From Lachnospiraceae bacterium (lineage in GTDB: Bacteria > Bacillota > Clostridia > Lachnospirales > Lachnospiraceae): DNA of 59,701 bases. Below are positions 34,341 through 43,676 of the stretch, piece by piece. The notes under the pieces are model-generated. The model saw only the letters and a list, made by a program, of their open reading frames with translations. It was not told the DNA's origin and ran no database searches. The stretch lies in assembly GCA_022774505.1 (NCBI GenBank), contig JALFLW010000061.1, positions 1 through 59,701 on the forward strand, in the 5' to 3' direction. The position numbers and the translations under genes were made by a program. Position 1 is the first letter of the stretch, and every line of letters begins with the position of its first letter.

Positions 34341-34469
34341 TTTCACTCCTCCCTCAGGAGTAAATGGAGAATACTGAAAAAAATATGATATCTGTCATTA
34401 AAAAAAACACAAACCATTCGAATCATTCATCCAGCCTACCGGCATGACACTTCCATGCTCTTTCTTATC

Positions 34470-35102
34470 TCAGATTTTCTTCGGACATATATCTGCAAGA
34501 CAGCATTTATCGCAATACGGCTTTGTCCTTGCCGTACACACCTCACGTCCGTGTATCACAAGACGATGGCACAGATCACTGCCTTCCTCCGGTGGAACGA
34601 TCTTCCACAATGCCATCTCTACTTTTTTAGGATCTTTAATCCCATCCACCAGACCCATGCGGTTAGAGAGCCGTATACAATGCGTATCCGTTACGATCGC
34701 CGGTTTTCCAAACACATCTCCCATGATCAGATTTGCACTTTTGCGGCCTACTCCCGGAAGCTTTAGCAATTCATCAAAATCCTCCGGAACTTTTCCCTGA
34801 TATTGGTCTCGCAGCATCTTCATACAGGCACTGATATCCCGTGCCTTGCTTTTACCCAATCCACACGGACGAACAATCTCCTCAATGTCACTAACATCTG
34901 CTTCAGCCAACGCATTTACGTCCGGATACTTCTTAAATAATCCCTGTACCACCACATTCACCCTTGCATCCGTACATTGTGCTGCCAGCCGCACGCTTAC
35001 AAGCAGTTTCCATGCCTCCTCATAGTCCAAGGTACAGGCTGCATCCGGATATTCTTTTTTTAATCGTTGTATAATTTCCAGCACCCTTTGCTTCTTTGTC
35101 AT
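34470..35102 (-). CDS. nth: Endonuclease III
   Basis: 210 residues, DNA glycosylase/AP lyase removing oxidised pyrimidines. The helix-hairpin-helix LPGVGRKSAN carries the catalytic Lys, TDTHCIRLSNR the catalytic Asp, and C-x6-C-x2-C-x5-C (CTARTKPYCDKCCLADIC) the [4Fe-4S] cluster. ATG at 35102 with GGAGAGAAG upstream. Full length. Confidence 0.95.
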   Translation of the reverse strand: MTKKQRVLEIIQRLKKEYPDAACTLDYEEAWKLLVSVRLAAQCTDARVNVVVQGLFKKYPDVNALAEADVSDIEEIVRPCGLGKSKARDISACMKMLRDQYQGKVPEDFDELLKLPGVGRKSANLIMGDVFGKPAIVTDTHCIRLSNRMGLVDGIKDPKKVEMALWKIVPPEEGSDLCHRLVIHGREVCTARTKPYCDKCCLADICPKKI

Positions 35103-35143
35103 CTGTCTTCTCTCCTGTTTCCGTTGCCACTACAGTAAAACAA

Positions 35144-35184
35144 CTGCCGGAATGTTATCACCTAATGCAGTAACATACCGGCAG
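35144..35184 (-). terminator. Terminator after cytidylate-kinase-like gene
   Basis: CTGCCGG-ATGTTA stem with a 13-base loop, then TTGTTTT on the minus strand. Confidence 0.75.
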
Positions 35185-35201
35185 TCTCTGTATACTTTCT
35201 C

Positions 35202-35798
35202 TTAATCCTGTTCCATTCTTCCCCGGATATAATCTTCCAAAAGCTTAACCGTTCCATCTATTCCTAACCGGCTGCTATTGATGCAGATATCATAACATCG
35301 GGAATCACCCCATTTGCTCTCACAATAGCTGTTATGATATCTTTCTCTCAGTCTGTTATGACGTGCAAGTGCAGATTTTGCTTCTTTTTCTGTAAAGTTT
35401 CTTCTCTCCATGACACGCTTTATCTTTGTCTCTTCATCGCCCACAACAAAGATTGGAATAAGTCCCTCATATTCACGCAGGATATGCTCTGAACAGCGTC
35501 CCACAACCACAAAGGAACCGCCCTCGTTCGCTTTCTTTCTCAGATAATTAAACTGACGCTTTGCCAAAGTATATTCTGAAGAATTTTTGGTTCCGGAAAA
35601 TTTTTTTGAAAAAGCCAGCGGTGCAGGCATCTCATCACATTCACGCCACTCCTCTACATTCGCTTCATCTCCAAAAACATTATCCAGCAGTTCACGATCA
35701 TAAATCGGAAAGTCAAATATCTGGGCCAGCTTCTCTGCTATCTTATGTCCACCACTTCCGTACTCTCTGCTGATTGAAATAATCCATTGTTTTCCCAT
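35202..35798 (-). CDS. Cytidylate kinase-like family protein
   Basis: 198 residues. N-terminal ISISREYGSGGHKIAEKLA is the P-loop start of the cytidylate-kinase-like (AAA_26/Cytidylate_kin2) family; VVVGRCSEHIL and ARHNRLRERYH follow. These proteins are common in Clostridia but their substrate is not established. ATG at 35798 follows AGGAGGC; the longer frame to 35834 has no site. Monocistronic, ended by the hairpin at 35144-35184. Confidence 0.88.
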   Translation of the reverse strand: MGKQWIISISREYGSGGHKIAEKLAQIFDFPIYDRELLDNVFGDEANVEEWRECDEMPAPLAFSKKFSGTKNSSEYTLAKRQFNYLRKKANEGGSFVVVGRCSEHILREYEGLIPIFVVGDEETKIKRVMERRNFTEKEAKSALARHNRLRERYHNSYCESKWGDSRCYDICINSSRLGIDGTVKLLEDYIRGRMEQD

Positions 35799-35875
35799 TA
35801 TTTCCGCCTCCCTTCTTTGTATAAATAATACCATTTTTTCATAATATCGTCAATTACAGTCATCATAAAATCCTC

Positions 35876-36286
35876 TTATCGAATGTCAATAATATCCGAT
35901 ATTTTAAGGTTTTCTCCGTTCTCCAGCCGGATCACTTTTTCATAAGCCTCCACCGTTTTTACAACACCGGTAACTTTTATATACTCTCCCCCGCTTTTTG
36001 TCTTGTCCGGATAAAAAACCGTAAACTCTGTCTCTTTCCCCTTATGCCTGCCCTGCCGGATCTCCCATAACTTTTTATCCAGATAAGCCTTCTGGTCTTC
36101 GTCCAGCTCAACTCTTTGTTCTGTTTGTCTGGCCTTTTCACGAACCGCCTCCTTGTGCCCTGTCAATGCTGCAAAGGAGGAAAATTGCGCCGCCCGCTCT
36201 CCCATAGACATATGAGGATGTTTCCCGGAACGGTGATGCGGCATATTTATGATATCCTCATACGGAAATTTCTCCCTGTCCTGCAT
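35876..36286 (-). CDS. YolD-like family protein
   Basis: 136 residues. Contains MSMGERAAQFSSFAALTGH and the C-terminal LENGENLKISDIIDI of the YolD family, which I recall as usually paired with UvrX/Y-family polymerases. Its ATG overlaps the polymerase stop (TAATG), so the two are coupled. Possibly a polymerase partner. Confidence 0.85.
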   Translation of the reverse strand: MQDREKFPYEDIINMPHHRSGKHPHMSMGERAAQFSSFAALTGHKEAVREKARQTEQRVELDEDQKAYLDKKLWEIRQGRHKGKETEFTVFYPDKTKSGGEYIKVTGVVKTVEAYEKVIRLENGENLKISDIIDIR

Positions 36287-37806
36287 TATGCCCGATGTCC
36301 TCCTATCTGATCATTTCTTTTTTTCGCAGTAGCACCTTCTTCCAGATTCATTCCCTTAAGGATTGCATTTTTTCCAAATTTCTTTTTTATATCGATCACT
36401 GCATGCTGCATCCGTTTTTCTCTTGCCAGTTCTCTTTCCTTTTGTTCTTTGCGGGCCTCCTCCTGCTCCAGATCCTCAAACAGACTTAACTGCTCATAAT
36501 GCGTTTCCTGCGCTGCTTCTTTTTCATCGATCACACGATTGGCTGTGATATTGATCCTGCGTATCAGTAATTTTTCGTCCACAATTTCATCATATAGGGA
36601 TAATACCGCCTCCATGATCTCCTGTGTTGAAGATGTCTTATGCCCGATATTCGCAGTTCCATGTGCATGTTTTGGGATCCTGCGTCCGTACCGGTCTGTC
36701 GTTATTTCTCCCTGATACCTTCTCCTGCCGCTTTGATTGATATTATCTGCATCATAGCCCACAGTCAGTACCATCTGATCGGTAACAAGTCCTTTATCCA
36801 CTAATTCTAACACCAGCAGATCCGTCATTTCTTTTACCACAAGCCTCGCCTTTTCCCAATCATACGGGCATGATAATACCTGCCCGGATCCCAGACTGTT
36901 GGCAGCCGGCCGGTAACTTTTGATCTGTGCTATAGTACATGGTTCCCAGCCCCAGGCATGATCGATCAAAAGCTCTGCATTAACCCCAAAGAGTTTGTAT
37001 AACAGTTCTTCATTATAGTAATCCCCTTCTCTTCCTATAGAACATCGTGCCACATCCCCCATGGTATATATGCCGGCCTGAGCCAGTTTGCGGGCATATC
37101 CCGGTCCCACTCTCCAAAAATCCGTGATCGGCTGATGTGTCCACAGGTTGCGCCGATAGCTTTTTTCATCAAGCTGTGCGATCCTCACACCATGCTCGTC
37201 AGGCTCTATATGCTTTGCTTCTACATCCATGGCGATCTTGCACAGATACAGATTCGTCCCAATCCCTGCCGTGGCAGTAATCCCTGTTGTTTCAAGCACA
37301 TCCCGTATTATAGTCTCTGCCAGTCTACGCGGCGTCATACGATATGTTTCCAGATAGTCCGTCACATCCATAAAAACCTCATCCACAGAATAAACATGCA
37401 TATCCTCTGCGGCAATATACTTCAAATAAATTTCATAAATCCTGGTACTGTATTCCATATAACAGGCCATCCTGGGAGGTGCAGCAATATAATCAACGGC
37501 AAGCTCCGGATGAGCTTCCAGCTCCTGTGCGCTCACAGACTTTCCCGTCAGTCTGTGTCCGGGAGCCTTCCGTCTTCTTTCCCCGTTGATCTCTTTTACC
37601 CTGCAAACCACCTCAAAAAGTCTGGCACGTCCCGATATCCCATAATCTTTCAGGGATGGCGAGACCGCCAGACATATTGTTTTTTCTGTTCGTGCAGCAT
37701 CTGCCACCACAAGATTCGTCGTCAGAGGATCCAAGCCTCTTTCCACACATTCCACCGATGCATAAAACGACTTTAGATCAATCGCAATATAAGTTCTCTC
37801 TTTCAT
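36286..37806 (-). CDS. Y-family DNA polymerase (UmuC/UvrX-like)
   Basis: 506 residues, translesion polymerase. Catalytic region: AIDLKSFYASVECVERG (first Asp) and SVDEVFMDVT (Asp-Glu pair). The clamp-binding peptide QLSLFED is near the C-terminus. Downstream YolD overlaps by one base. ATG at 37806 has no ribosome binding site and lies six bases after a TATAAT, so the message may start at or near the AUG (leaderless). A frame extension to a TTG at 37842 is possible. I do not see a clear LexA box. Confidence 0.9.
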   Translation of the reverse strand: MKERTYIAIDLKSFYASVECVERGLDPLTTNLVVADAARTEKTICLAVSPSLKDYGISGRARLFEVVCRVKEINGERRRKAPGHRLTGKSVSAQELEAHPELAVDYIAAPPRMACYMEYSTRIYEIYLKYIAAEDMHVYSVDEVFMDVTDYLETYRMTPRRLAETIIRDVLETTGITATAGIGTNLYLCKIAMDVEAKHIEPDEHGVRIAQLDEKSYRRNLWTHQPITDFWRVGPGYARKLAQAGIYTMGDVARCSIGREGDYYNEELLYKLFGVNAELLIDHAWGWEPCTIAQIKSYRPAANSLGSGQVLSCPYDWEKARLVVKEMTDLLVLELVDKGLVTDQMVLTVGYDADNINQSGRRRYQGEITTDRYGRRIPKHAHGTANIGHKTSSTQEIMEAVLSLYDEIVDEKLLIRRINITANRVIDEKEAAQETHYEQLSLFEDLEQEEARKEQKERELAREKRMQHAVIDIKKKFGKNAILKGMNLEEGATAKKRNDQIGGHRA

Positions 37807-37812
37807 ATTGCT

Positions 37813-37842
37813 ATTATAACACCCTGTCAGAGTTCTTTGCAA
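37813..37842 (-). promoter_or_regulatory. Predicted promoter of Y-family polymerase
   Basis: TTGCAA (37837-37842), 18-base spacer, TATAAT (37813-37818). The distance to the start codon implies a leader of about 0-2 bases. Confidence 0.5.
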
Positions 37843-37890
37843 TCTCTCAAATACTGGAAGTACACCGTTTCACTGTCTCCCCTCTGACAT

Positions 37891-39933
37891 TTATTCGCTT
37901 ATGATCGCTTTACTGCTAAGATAGGTTATTATCAGATATCCTCCATAGATCACAGCGATGATCCCTGCAGCAAACAATGTTGAGATCCATAGCTGGTTCT
38001 TATCCGCCATATAGGACAGCACATCTACAGCAAACCGCATCCCAAAATATGAATGGATCACTGCCAGGATAAGGGGACATAAAAAGAAAATAAATATCTG
38101 TCGAAATAATGCTCCATTCAACATATGATCTTCTACACCAAGCTTGCGCAGCATCCGATAACGTTCCACATTATCTGCACTCTCTGTCAATTCCTTAAGT
38201 GCAAGTATTGCCGCTCCTGCCAGCAGAAATACAATTCCAAGATAAAGGCCGATAAAAGTAACCATCACACTCAAACCAAGACTTGCATCCGCAAGCTCCT
38301 GTTTCGATGCAAAGATACAGGAATCTTTTAGCGGCAGGCTGCGTATCTTTTTTTCGAGGCTTCTGGCCTCCTGTCTGGTCACTGTCCCATAATTTCCAAA
38401 CAGGCAGTCTCTTGCAATCCATTTGTCCTTCGGTACATCATCCGGCACCACAATAAAACCGGTATTTAATTTTTGAGAAGAAATATCCAGAAAACCTTCC
38501 TGACATTTTTTGTATTTTGGTTTCAGGCTTCTGCCAAAAATGTTTAATTTGTCCCCTTGTCTGAGCACCTCATTCCGTACCGGAAGTATCCCATCAAAAT
38601 TGGCTACCATCATATATTCATCATCTTCCAAAGAATACTGTTTTTTTCCATACAGCTTCATCAGACGGTTATAATCACTGATCCTGACAATATCTTCTCT
38701 GTTGTCGGTAATCATATACGGATACTGTTTTTTTACCTCTTTTAACATATCTCCGCAAAAATCCGAAAATTTAACCCCCGGACTTTGATACACAGACACC
38801 TGACAGAATTCTTTCAGATAATCCTGCAGATCGATCCCCTTCTTTTGATATCTCTGTTTAATATCTAAATATGATTTTTCTATTTGTTTTTTTGTATGCT
38901 TTTCATCACTGTCCGCAAAAAGGTGCAGGTTCATTTTCGCCTTGAATTCAATATCCGCAGGTGCCATTTTCTGTAAATTTTCCGACATGGTATTTTTAAT
39001 GGCAAAAGCAGAAATTAAAATACAGATTGTAACAAAAAGCATCAGGCAGATCACCGTCATAGAGAACACGGTTGTATTGACCTTGCTGCTAAGCTGACGC
39101 AGCACAAAACTGTTCAGCCCCTTATAATATAAATTTTTAACAGACATCATGATCCGAAGCAGCAGTCCCGATACAGACCAAAAGATCAGGAAGGTACTGA
39201 CTACCCCCGTGATCAAAATCCCATTCATTCCTCTCAGGGAAATGTCTACTCTCCTGAAGCCCACTTTATAATAACAATAGCCCAATGCACCTGCCGCTAT
39301 CAGGAAAACAATTGTACAGATCCACGGATTTTTCGTCAGAAGCTTCTCTGATTTCCGTCCGGCATAGATCAGGTGTATCAGCTTGCAGCGACTGATATTA
39401 ATGGTATTAAACAGGATAACGACTCCATATATGATCGCAAAACACAGAATCGTTTTTATGCAGGCACCTTTTGAAAAAATAAATCTGTATTTCGTCATAT
39501 CCGCATCAAACATATTCGCCACAAAAGCACTCATAAACTGTGATGCAAAAATGCCCAGGGCAAGACCTGTCACAAGCGAAAAAGTTCCCACAACCATCGT
39601 TTCCATAACTAAGAGCCATGATACTTTGTGTTTGCCCATGCCCAGTGTTAAATAAATACCAAATTCTCTATTTCTGCGCTTCATCAAAAACCGATTTGCA
39701 TAAATAACCAAAAATGCCAGCACAAATGATACAAATACACTCAGACCGGACATGATATTCACCATCAATTTAATGATCTCCCGCGTATCAACGGAAACAT
39801 TCATCATAACGGTTTGGGATTCCAGTGAATTAAAAATATAAAATACCGCCACGCCGATCACTATGGTAAAAAAATAGATCGCATAATCTTTTACACTTTT
39901 CTTCATATTCTTCCAGGCTATTTTAAAGAGCAT
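37891..39933 (-). CDS. FtsX-like ABC permease (BceB type)
   Basis: 680 residues, about ten transmembrane segments with a large extracellular domain (~residues 330-540), as in BceB permeases that sense and remove cell-wall-active peptides. N-terminal [21 protein letters not shown] and RNREFGIYLTLGMGK are typical. ATG 39933 is chosen for its GGGGGTG site. It overlaps the ATPase gene by 11 bases. Last gene of the module. Confidence 0.9.
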   Translation of the reverse strand: MLFKIAWKNMKKSVKDYAIYFFTIVIGVAVFYIFNSLESQTVMMNVSVDTREIIKLMVNIMSGLSVFVSFVLAFLVIYANRFLMKRRNREFGIYLTLGMGKHKVSWLLVMETMVVGTFSLVTGLALGIFASQFMSAFVANMFDADMTKYRFIFSKGACIKTILCFAIIYGVVILFNTINISRCKLIHLIYAGRKSEKLLTKNPWICTIVFLIAAGALGYCYYKVGFRRVDISLRGMNGILITGVVSTFLIFWSVSGLLLRIMMSVKNLYYKGLNSFVLRQLSSKVNTTVFSMTVICLMLFVTICILISAFAIKNTMSENLQKMAPADIEFKAKMNLHLFADSDEKHTKKQIEKSYLDIKQRYQKKGIDLQDYLKEFCQVSVYQSPGVKFSDFCGDMLKEVKKQYPYMITDNREDIVRISDYNRLMKLYGKKQYSLEDDEYMMVANFDGILPVRNEVLRQGDKLNIFGRSLKPKYKKCQEGFLDISSQKLNTGFIVVPDDVPKDKWIARDCLFGNYGTVTRQEARSLEKKIRSLPLKDSCIFASKQELADASLGLSVMVTFIGLYLGIVFLLAGAAILALKELTESADNVERYRMLRKLGVEDHMLNGALFRQIFIFFLCPLILAVIHSYFGMRFAVDVLSYMADKNQLWISTLFAAGIIAVIYGGYLIITYLSSKAIISE

Positions 39934-40690
39934 CACTAACGTCACCCCCTAACAAAGTGAGGACATCAATGATCTGTCCAAAAAATTCTTTTTTAGAAGC
40001 ATCCCCTCTATGAATTTCATGAAACAGCTTTCCATCCTTTATAAAAACAACCCTGGACGCATAACTTGCCGAAAAAGAATCATGTGTGACCATCAGTATC
40101 GTTGCCTGCAGCTGCTGATTCATATAATGAAATTTTTCTAATAATAGTCTGGACGATTTCGAATCGAGGGCACCTGTCGGCTCATCGGCCAGGATAAGCT
40201 TTGGTTCTGTCACGATTGCCCGGGCTGATGCCACACGCTGCTTCTGTCCTCCTGACATTTCATAGGGATATTTATTCAGTACATCTACAATATCCAGATC
40301 TTTCGCAGCTTTTATGACCCTTTCATTGATCTGCGTTGTCTTTCTGTTCTGAATCGACAATGCTAATGCTATATTTTCATAAGCCGTCAGCGTGTCTAAC
40401 AAATTGAAATCCTGAAAGATAAAGCCAAGCTGTTCCCGCCGGAAACGATTCAACGCCTCTCCCTTCAGTTTCGTCACATCCTCTCCATTTACCAGGATAT
40501 GACCGGCCGTTGGTTTATCGACTGTTGAGATACAGTTAAGTAACGTCGTCTTGCCACTGCCTGACGCTCCCATGATCGCCACAAATTCCTTTGATCCCAC
40601 GGAAAATGACAGATCATCAATCGCCTTCGTCAAGCTGGACCTGCTTCCATAATACTTTTCCAAATGTTCTACCTGCAATATATTTTCCAT
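39923..40690 (-). CDS. ABC transporter ATP-binding protein (BceA type)
   Basis: 255 residues. Walker [10 protein letters not shown], signature MSGGQKQR, Walker [13 protein letters not shown], the pattern of the MacB/LolD/BceA group. The start is ATG 40690 following AAAGGGGAAAA. It pairs with the FtsX-like permease. In Bce systems the transporter itself reports flux to the histidine kinase, which lies directly upstream. Confidence 0.92.
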   Translation of the reverse strand: MENILQVEHLEKYYGSRSSLTKAIDDLSFSVGSKEFVAIMGASGSGKTTLLNCISTVDKPTAGHILVNGEDVTKLKGEALNRFRREQLGFIFQDFNLLDTLTAYENIALALSIQNRKTTQINERVIKAAKDLDIVDVLNKYPYEMSGGQKQRVASARAIVTEPKLILADEPTGALDSKSSRLLLEKFHYMNQQLQATILMVTHDSFSASYASRVVFIKDGKLFHEIHRGDASKKEFFGQIIDVLTLLGGDVSDAL

Positions 40691-40836
40691 TTTGTTTTCC
40701 CCTTTCCCGCATAACAAATAGGAATCCTGCAGCCTGAAACACCGGCTGACATCACTCCCTATTTACTACACTTACGATGTTTTCTATATTGTAACGGGGA
40801 ATCCGTTTTTTGTCGTTTTTGCAAACTGACTATATA

Positions 40837-41838
40837 TTACAAAAATGTAATATTAACTCTGGTATATTCTCCCTCGCGGGACTCCACATAGATCGTATGT
40901 CCGAGTTTTTCACACATATTATGGGCAATATAAAGTCCCATTCCGGTTGATTTCACTTCCATATGATGAAAAATGCGTCCATTATTTCCTGTAAAGGATT
41001 TATCAAAAAGACGCGGAATATCTGCTGCCGCAATCCCAATTCCATTATCCCAGACAGACAAGGTTGTCTGTTTGTCCTGTTTGGTGACCCGGATTTCAAT
41101 CCTCGCATCCTCTTCTTTCCTGTATTTAATACTATTATTAATTATCTGATCAATAATAAATTCCATCCATTTCTCATCCGTGACCACCTTTTGGTCACAA
41201 GATTCTACTTGAAATTCTATATTATTTTCCAACAGATCATCTTTATTTTTCATCGCAGCATTGTGAATAATATGGGTCAGTGAACACTCTCTGATCAGGT
41301 AATCCTTTTGTGAATGTCCGGCTCTGGCATAATATAATACCTGCTCTGTATAACGGTCGATCCGCCGCAGCTGTTCTATATATTTTTTGTTATTTTCGTC
41401 CGGATGATTATGATACAAAAGCAGCAGACTTGCCACTGGAAGCTTGACCTGATGAACCCACATTTCAATAAAATCCCGAAACTCTTTCATGCTTCTTCTG
41501 TTTTCATTCACATGCTCCGTCATTGATTTGTCTGCCTCATACAATGCTTCCTTTAAAAGCTGTCCATCATAAAACCGGGGGTTTTCCAAAGTCTCCAGGA
41601 CCAGATATTTCTGATCCAGACGGTTAAGATTTTGAAATAACCTCCGGTAATAAAAATTCTTACGCAGATAATCGTAAACCAGACAGATCACTAATGCCAC
41701 AGCCGGTATCAAAGCAGAAAATACGAGCACCGGTGCCGCAGCCCGGCATGCTGTTAAAAACACTGCTTCTATCATAATACCAATCACAAATATAATGATC
41801 TGTACCATTTTGTCCTGCACATAACGTCTCACATTCAT
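40837..41838 (-). CDS. Sensor histidine kinase (BceS-like)
   Basis: 333 residues. Two transmembrane helices at the N-terminus with almost no extracellular loop (intramembrane-sensing kinase). H-box EMWVHQVKLPVASL; N-box IINNSIKY; G-box DNGIGI and TGMGLYIA. This is the BceS architecture, sensing through the permease rather than a ligand. The ATG overlaps the response-regulator stop by 4 bases. Confidence 0.92.
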   Translation of the reverse strand: MNVRRYVQDKMVQIIIFVIGIMIEAVFLTACRAAAPVLVFSALIPAVALVICLVYDYLRKNFYYRRLFQNLNRLDQKYLVLETLENPRFYDGQLLKEALYEADKSMTEHVNENRRSMKEFRDFIEMWVHQVKLPVASLLLLYHNHPDENNKKYIEQLRRIDRYTEQVLYYARAGHSQKDYLIRECSLTHIIHNAAMKNKDDLLENNIEFQVESCDQKVVTDEKWMEFIIDQIINNSIKYRKEEDARIEIRVTKQDKQTTLSVWDNGIGIAAADIPRLFDKSFTGNNGRIFHHMEVKSTGMGLYIAHNMCEKLGHTIYVESREGEYTRVNITFL

Positions 41839-42500
41839 ACTAATAGATACCCCTGTTTCTTTCTTGTTTCGATTACATCCGGATAACCCATTTCTTCCAG
41901 CTTTGTCCGAAGCCTGCTGATATTCACTGTCAATGCATTATCACTGATATATTCACTATTGTCCCACAGCTTCGTCATCAGCTCATCTCTGGATACGATC
42001 CTTCCCTGATGCTGAAATAATACCATAAAGATCAACATTTCATTTTTCGTGAGTATTATCTGCTTTTTTCCATTATCAAGGACACCCTTTCCCTGGTGAA
42101 TGGCTATGTCCCGATAATGGTTCATGTCTGCTCCCGTCTTTTCCGTTCGTTTCAATATTGCCTGTATCCGCAATAAAAGTATCGTAGGATTATACGGCTT
42201 CGTAATATAGTCATCAGCCCCATAACTCATAGACAATACCTCATCTAATTCCTCTGTGCGGCTTGTCACCATGATCACCGGTATCTCCGATTTCCGGCGG
42301 ACCTCCCGCAATACCTGCTCTCCATTCATCTCAGGGATATTGATGTCAAGCAGTACCAGATCTCCTCCGCTGTTTAAAATATCGGTTGCCGTATGGGAGA
42401 AATCCGTCAAACTCTCCGCCTTATACCCCGCATTTTCCAGAAGAGTACAAAGCTCCTCCCTGATCACCTTCTCATCTTCAACGATCACAATCTTTTTCAT
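41835..42500 (-). CDS. OmpR-family response regulator (BceR-like)
   Basis: 221 residues. Receiver domain with phospho-acceptor Asp in VLLDINIPEMNGEQ and a winged-helix output domain with SRDELMTKLWDNSEYISDNALTVNISRLRTKLE. Likely activates the transporter genes. Its start overlaps the C_GCxxG_C_C gene by 23 bases, so that gene belongs to the same transcript. Confidence 0.93.
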   Translation of the reverse strand: MKKIVIVEDEKVIREELCTLLENAGYKAESLTDFSHTATDILNSGGDLVLLDINIPEMNGEQVLREVRRKSEIPVIMVTSRTEELDEVLSMSYGADDYITKPYNPTILLLRIQAILKRTEKTGADMNHYRDIAIHQGKGVLDNGKKQIILTKNEMLIFMVLFQHQGRIVSRDELMTKLWDNSEYISDNALTVNISRLRTKLEEMGYPDVIETRKKQGYLLV

Positions 42501-42963
42501 TCTGATTTATATACTCCTCCATAATCGCTGCTGCCATTGCCACCAGATCAGGACACGGTCTTTTCTTGTAATATTCCTGTGTGCGCCTGGATGGTACCGG
42601 GTCATCTTTTCCCTTTCCAAGTCCCAGGATCTCCCGACATACAATGGATCCATTTCTCCCGGAATACTCCTCTGCCAGCTCCTGTATCCGGGCATAATGC
42701 CGTGATTTTGCCTCAAAGTCCCCCGGTGTATCGTAGCCATACAAAATCCCGGCCACCATAAACATTCCCGACACCGCACCGCATACCTCTCTAAGTCGTC
42801 CCATTCCTCCCCCAAAGGAAGAACTCAGCCTCATAGCCGTACTATGATCTATATCATATTTATCCTCAAAAGCCAGAAATACAGACTGACTGCAATTATA
42901 CCCATCCAAAAATAACTTTTTTGCCTTTTGACCATAATAACTATTTTCTATGTCCAGTTCCAT
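42478..42963 (-). CDS. C_GCxxG_C_C family protein
   Basis: 161 residues, a redox-type family defined by conserved cysteines; here C24 (GYNCSQSV), C61 (EVCGAVSG), C109 (IVCREILG) and C137 (RPCPDLV). The GGGMGR segment before C61 is typical. The family role is unproven, probably metal or thiol handling. It is the first gene of the Bce-like operon, an unusual companion. No signal peptide. Confidence 0.85.
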   Translation of the reverse strand: MELDIENSYYGQKAKKLFLDGYNCSQSVFLAFEDKYDIDHSTAMRLSSSFGGGMGRLREVCGAVSGMFMVAGILYGYDTPGDFEAKSRHYARIQELAEEYSGRNGSIVCREILGLGKGKDDPVPSRRTQEYYKKRPCPDLVAMAAAIMEEYINQNEKDCDR

Positions 42964-43036
42964 TCTATCTTCCCTTTCTGTTCCTTATCCTGTTTTGTTT
43001 TCATCTTAGCACAGGGAAAATTTCACGTCAACGCAC

Positions 43037-43088
43037 AACAAACTACCTCTCATTTATTTTACATAACAAACTATCTCTCATTTATTTT
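43037..43088 (+). repeat. Two tandem 24-base repeats
   Basis: Two copies of a 24-base unit starting AACAAACTA (43037-43060 and 43065-43088) with one mismatch, period 28, in the leader of the C_GCxxG_C_C gene. Confidence 0.6.
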
Positions 43089-43194
43089 CTCCACAGCCAT
43101 ACTCTCATTTCTCCTTCCTATCTAGTCTGTCATAATCCTTATTAATATAAAATGTATCCAAATATCCATCCTCTGTGGTCACCTGCTCCAATAG

Positions 43195-43635
43195 CTCTAT
43201 CATGTTATCCACTGTCTGTTCCAGCAGATTGACAATTTTTTTTACAGACTGCACCGGGGACTGCTGCAGGAACTTGCTTATGAGAACGCTCCCGATGAAG
43301 CCACCAAAAAACGCCCCATCAAGGAGCGTGTAGATGAATATTTAAAATATGACCAGAACGGTACACACAAGGTAAAGGAGCTTGCCCACAGCTTCGGATA
43401 TCATGAAAAATATCTCTCTCAGCTCTTTTTTTGTGAAACAGGAGTCCATTTAAAAAAATATCTGACGGATCATATTATGGAGCGTGGAAAGGAACTCCTG
43501 CTCAGTACGAATCTTCCCATTACCGAAATCGCTTTTCAGTGTGGTTTCACAGAACCTCATAACTTTTCCCGTTCCATCCGCAAAACCTATGGTATGAGTC
43601 CTTCCCAGCTCCGGCAAAATTTCAGACAACACTGA
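43195..43635 (+). pseudogene. AraC-family regulator remnant, C-terminal part
   Basis: An open frame after a TAG at 43192 encodes the end of an AraC-type protein, with both helix-turn-helix motifs: VKELAHSFGYHEKYLSQLF and ITEIAFQCGFTEPHNFSRSI, ending MSPSQLRQNF. No ATG with a ribosome binding site and no sensor domain precede it, so it is a truncated gene. Bases 42964-43194 upstream hold only the tandem repeat. Confidence 0.8.
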
Positions 43636-43676
43636 TTTTAATAAATTCTTGAAAATGTCAGCTCCGAAATCCCTTA

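Noticed and set aside
37806..37860. LexA (SOS) box before the Y-family polymerase
   Set aside because: A GAAC half-site is present but no matching GTTC half-site at the right distance.
43450..43632. Minus-strand 60-residue frame
   Set aside because: Antisense of the AraC remnant, which has recognisable helix-turn-helix motifs on the plus strand.
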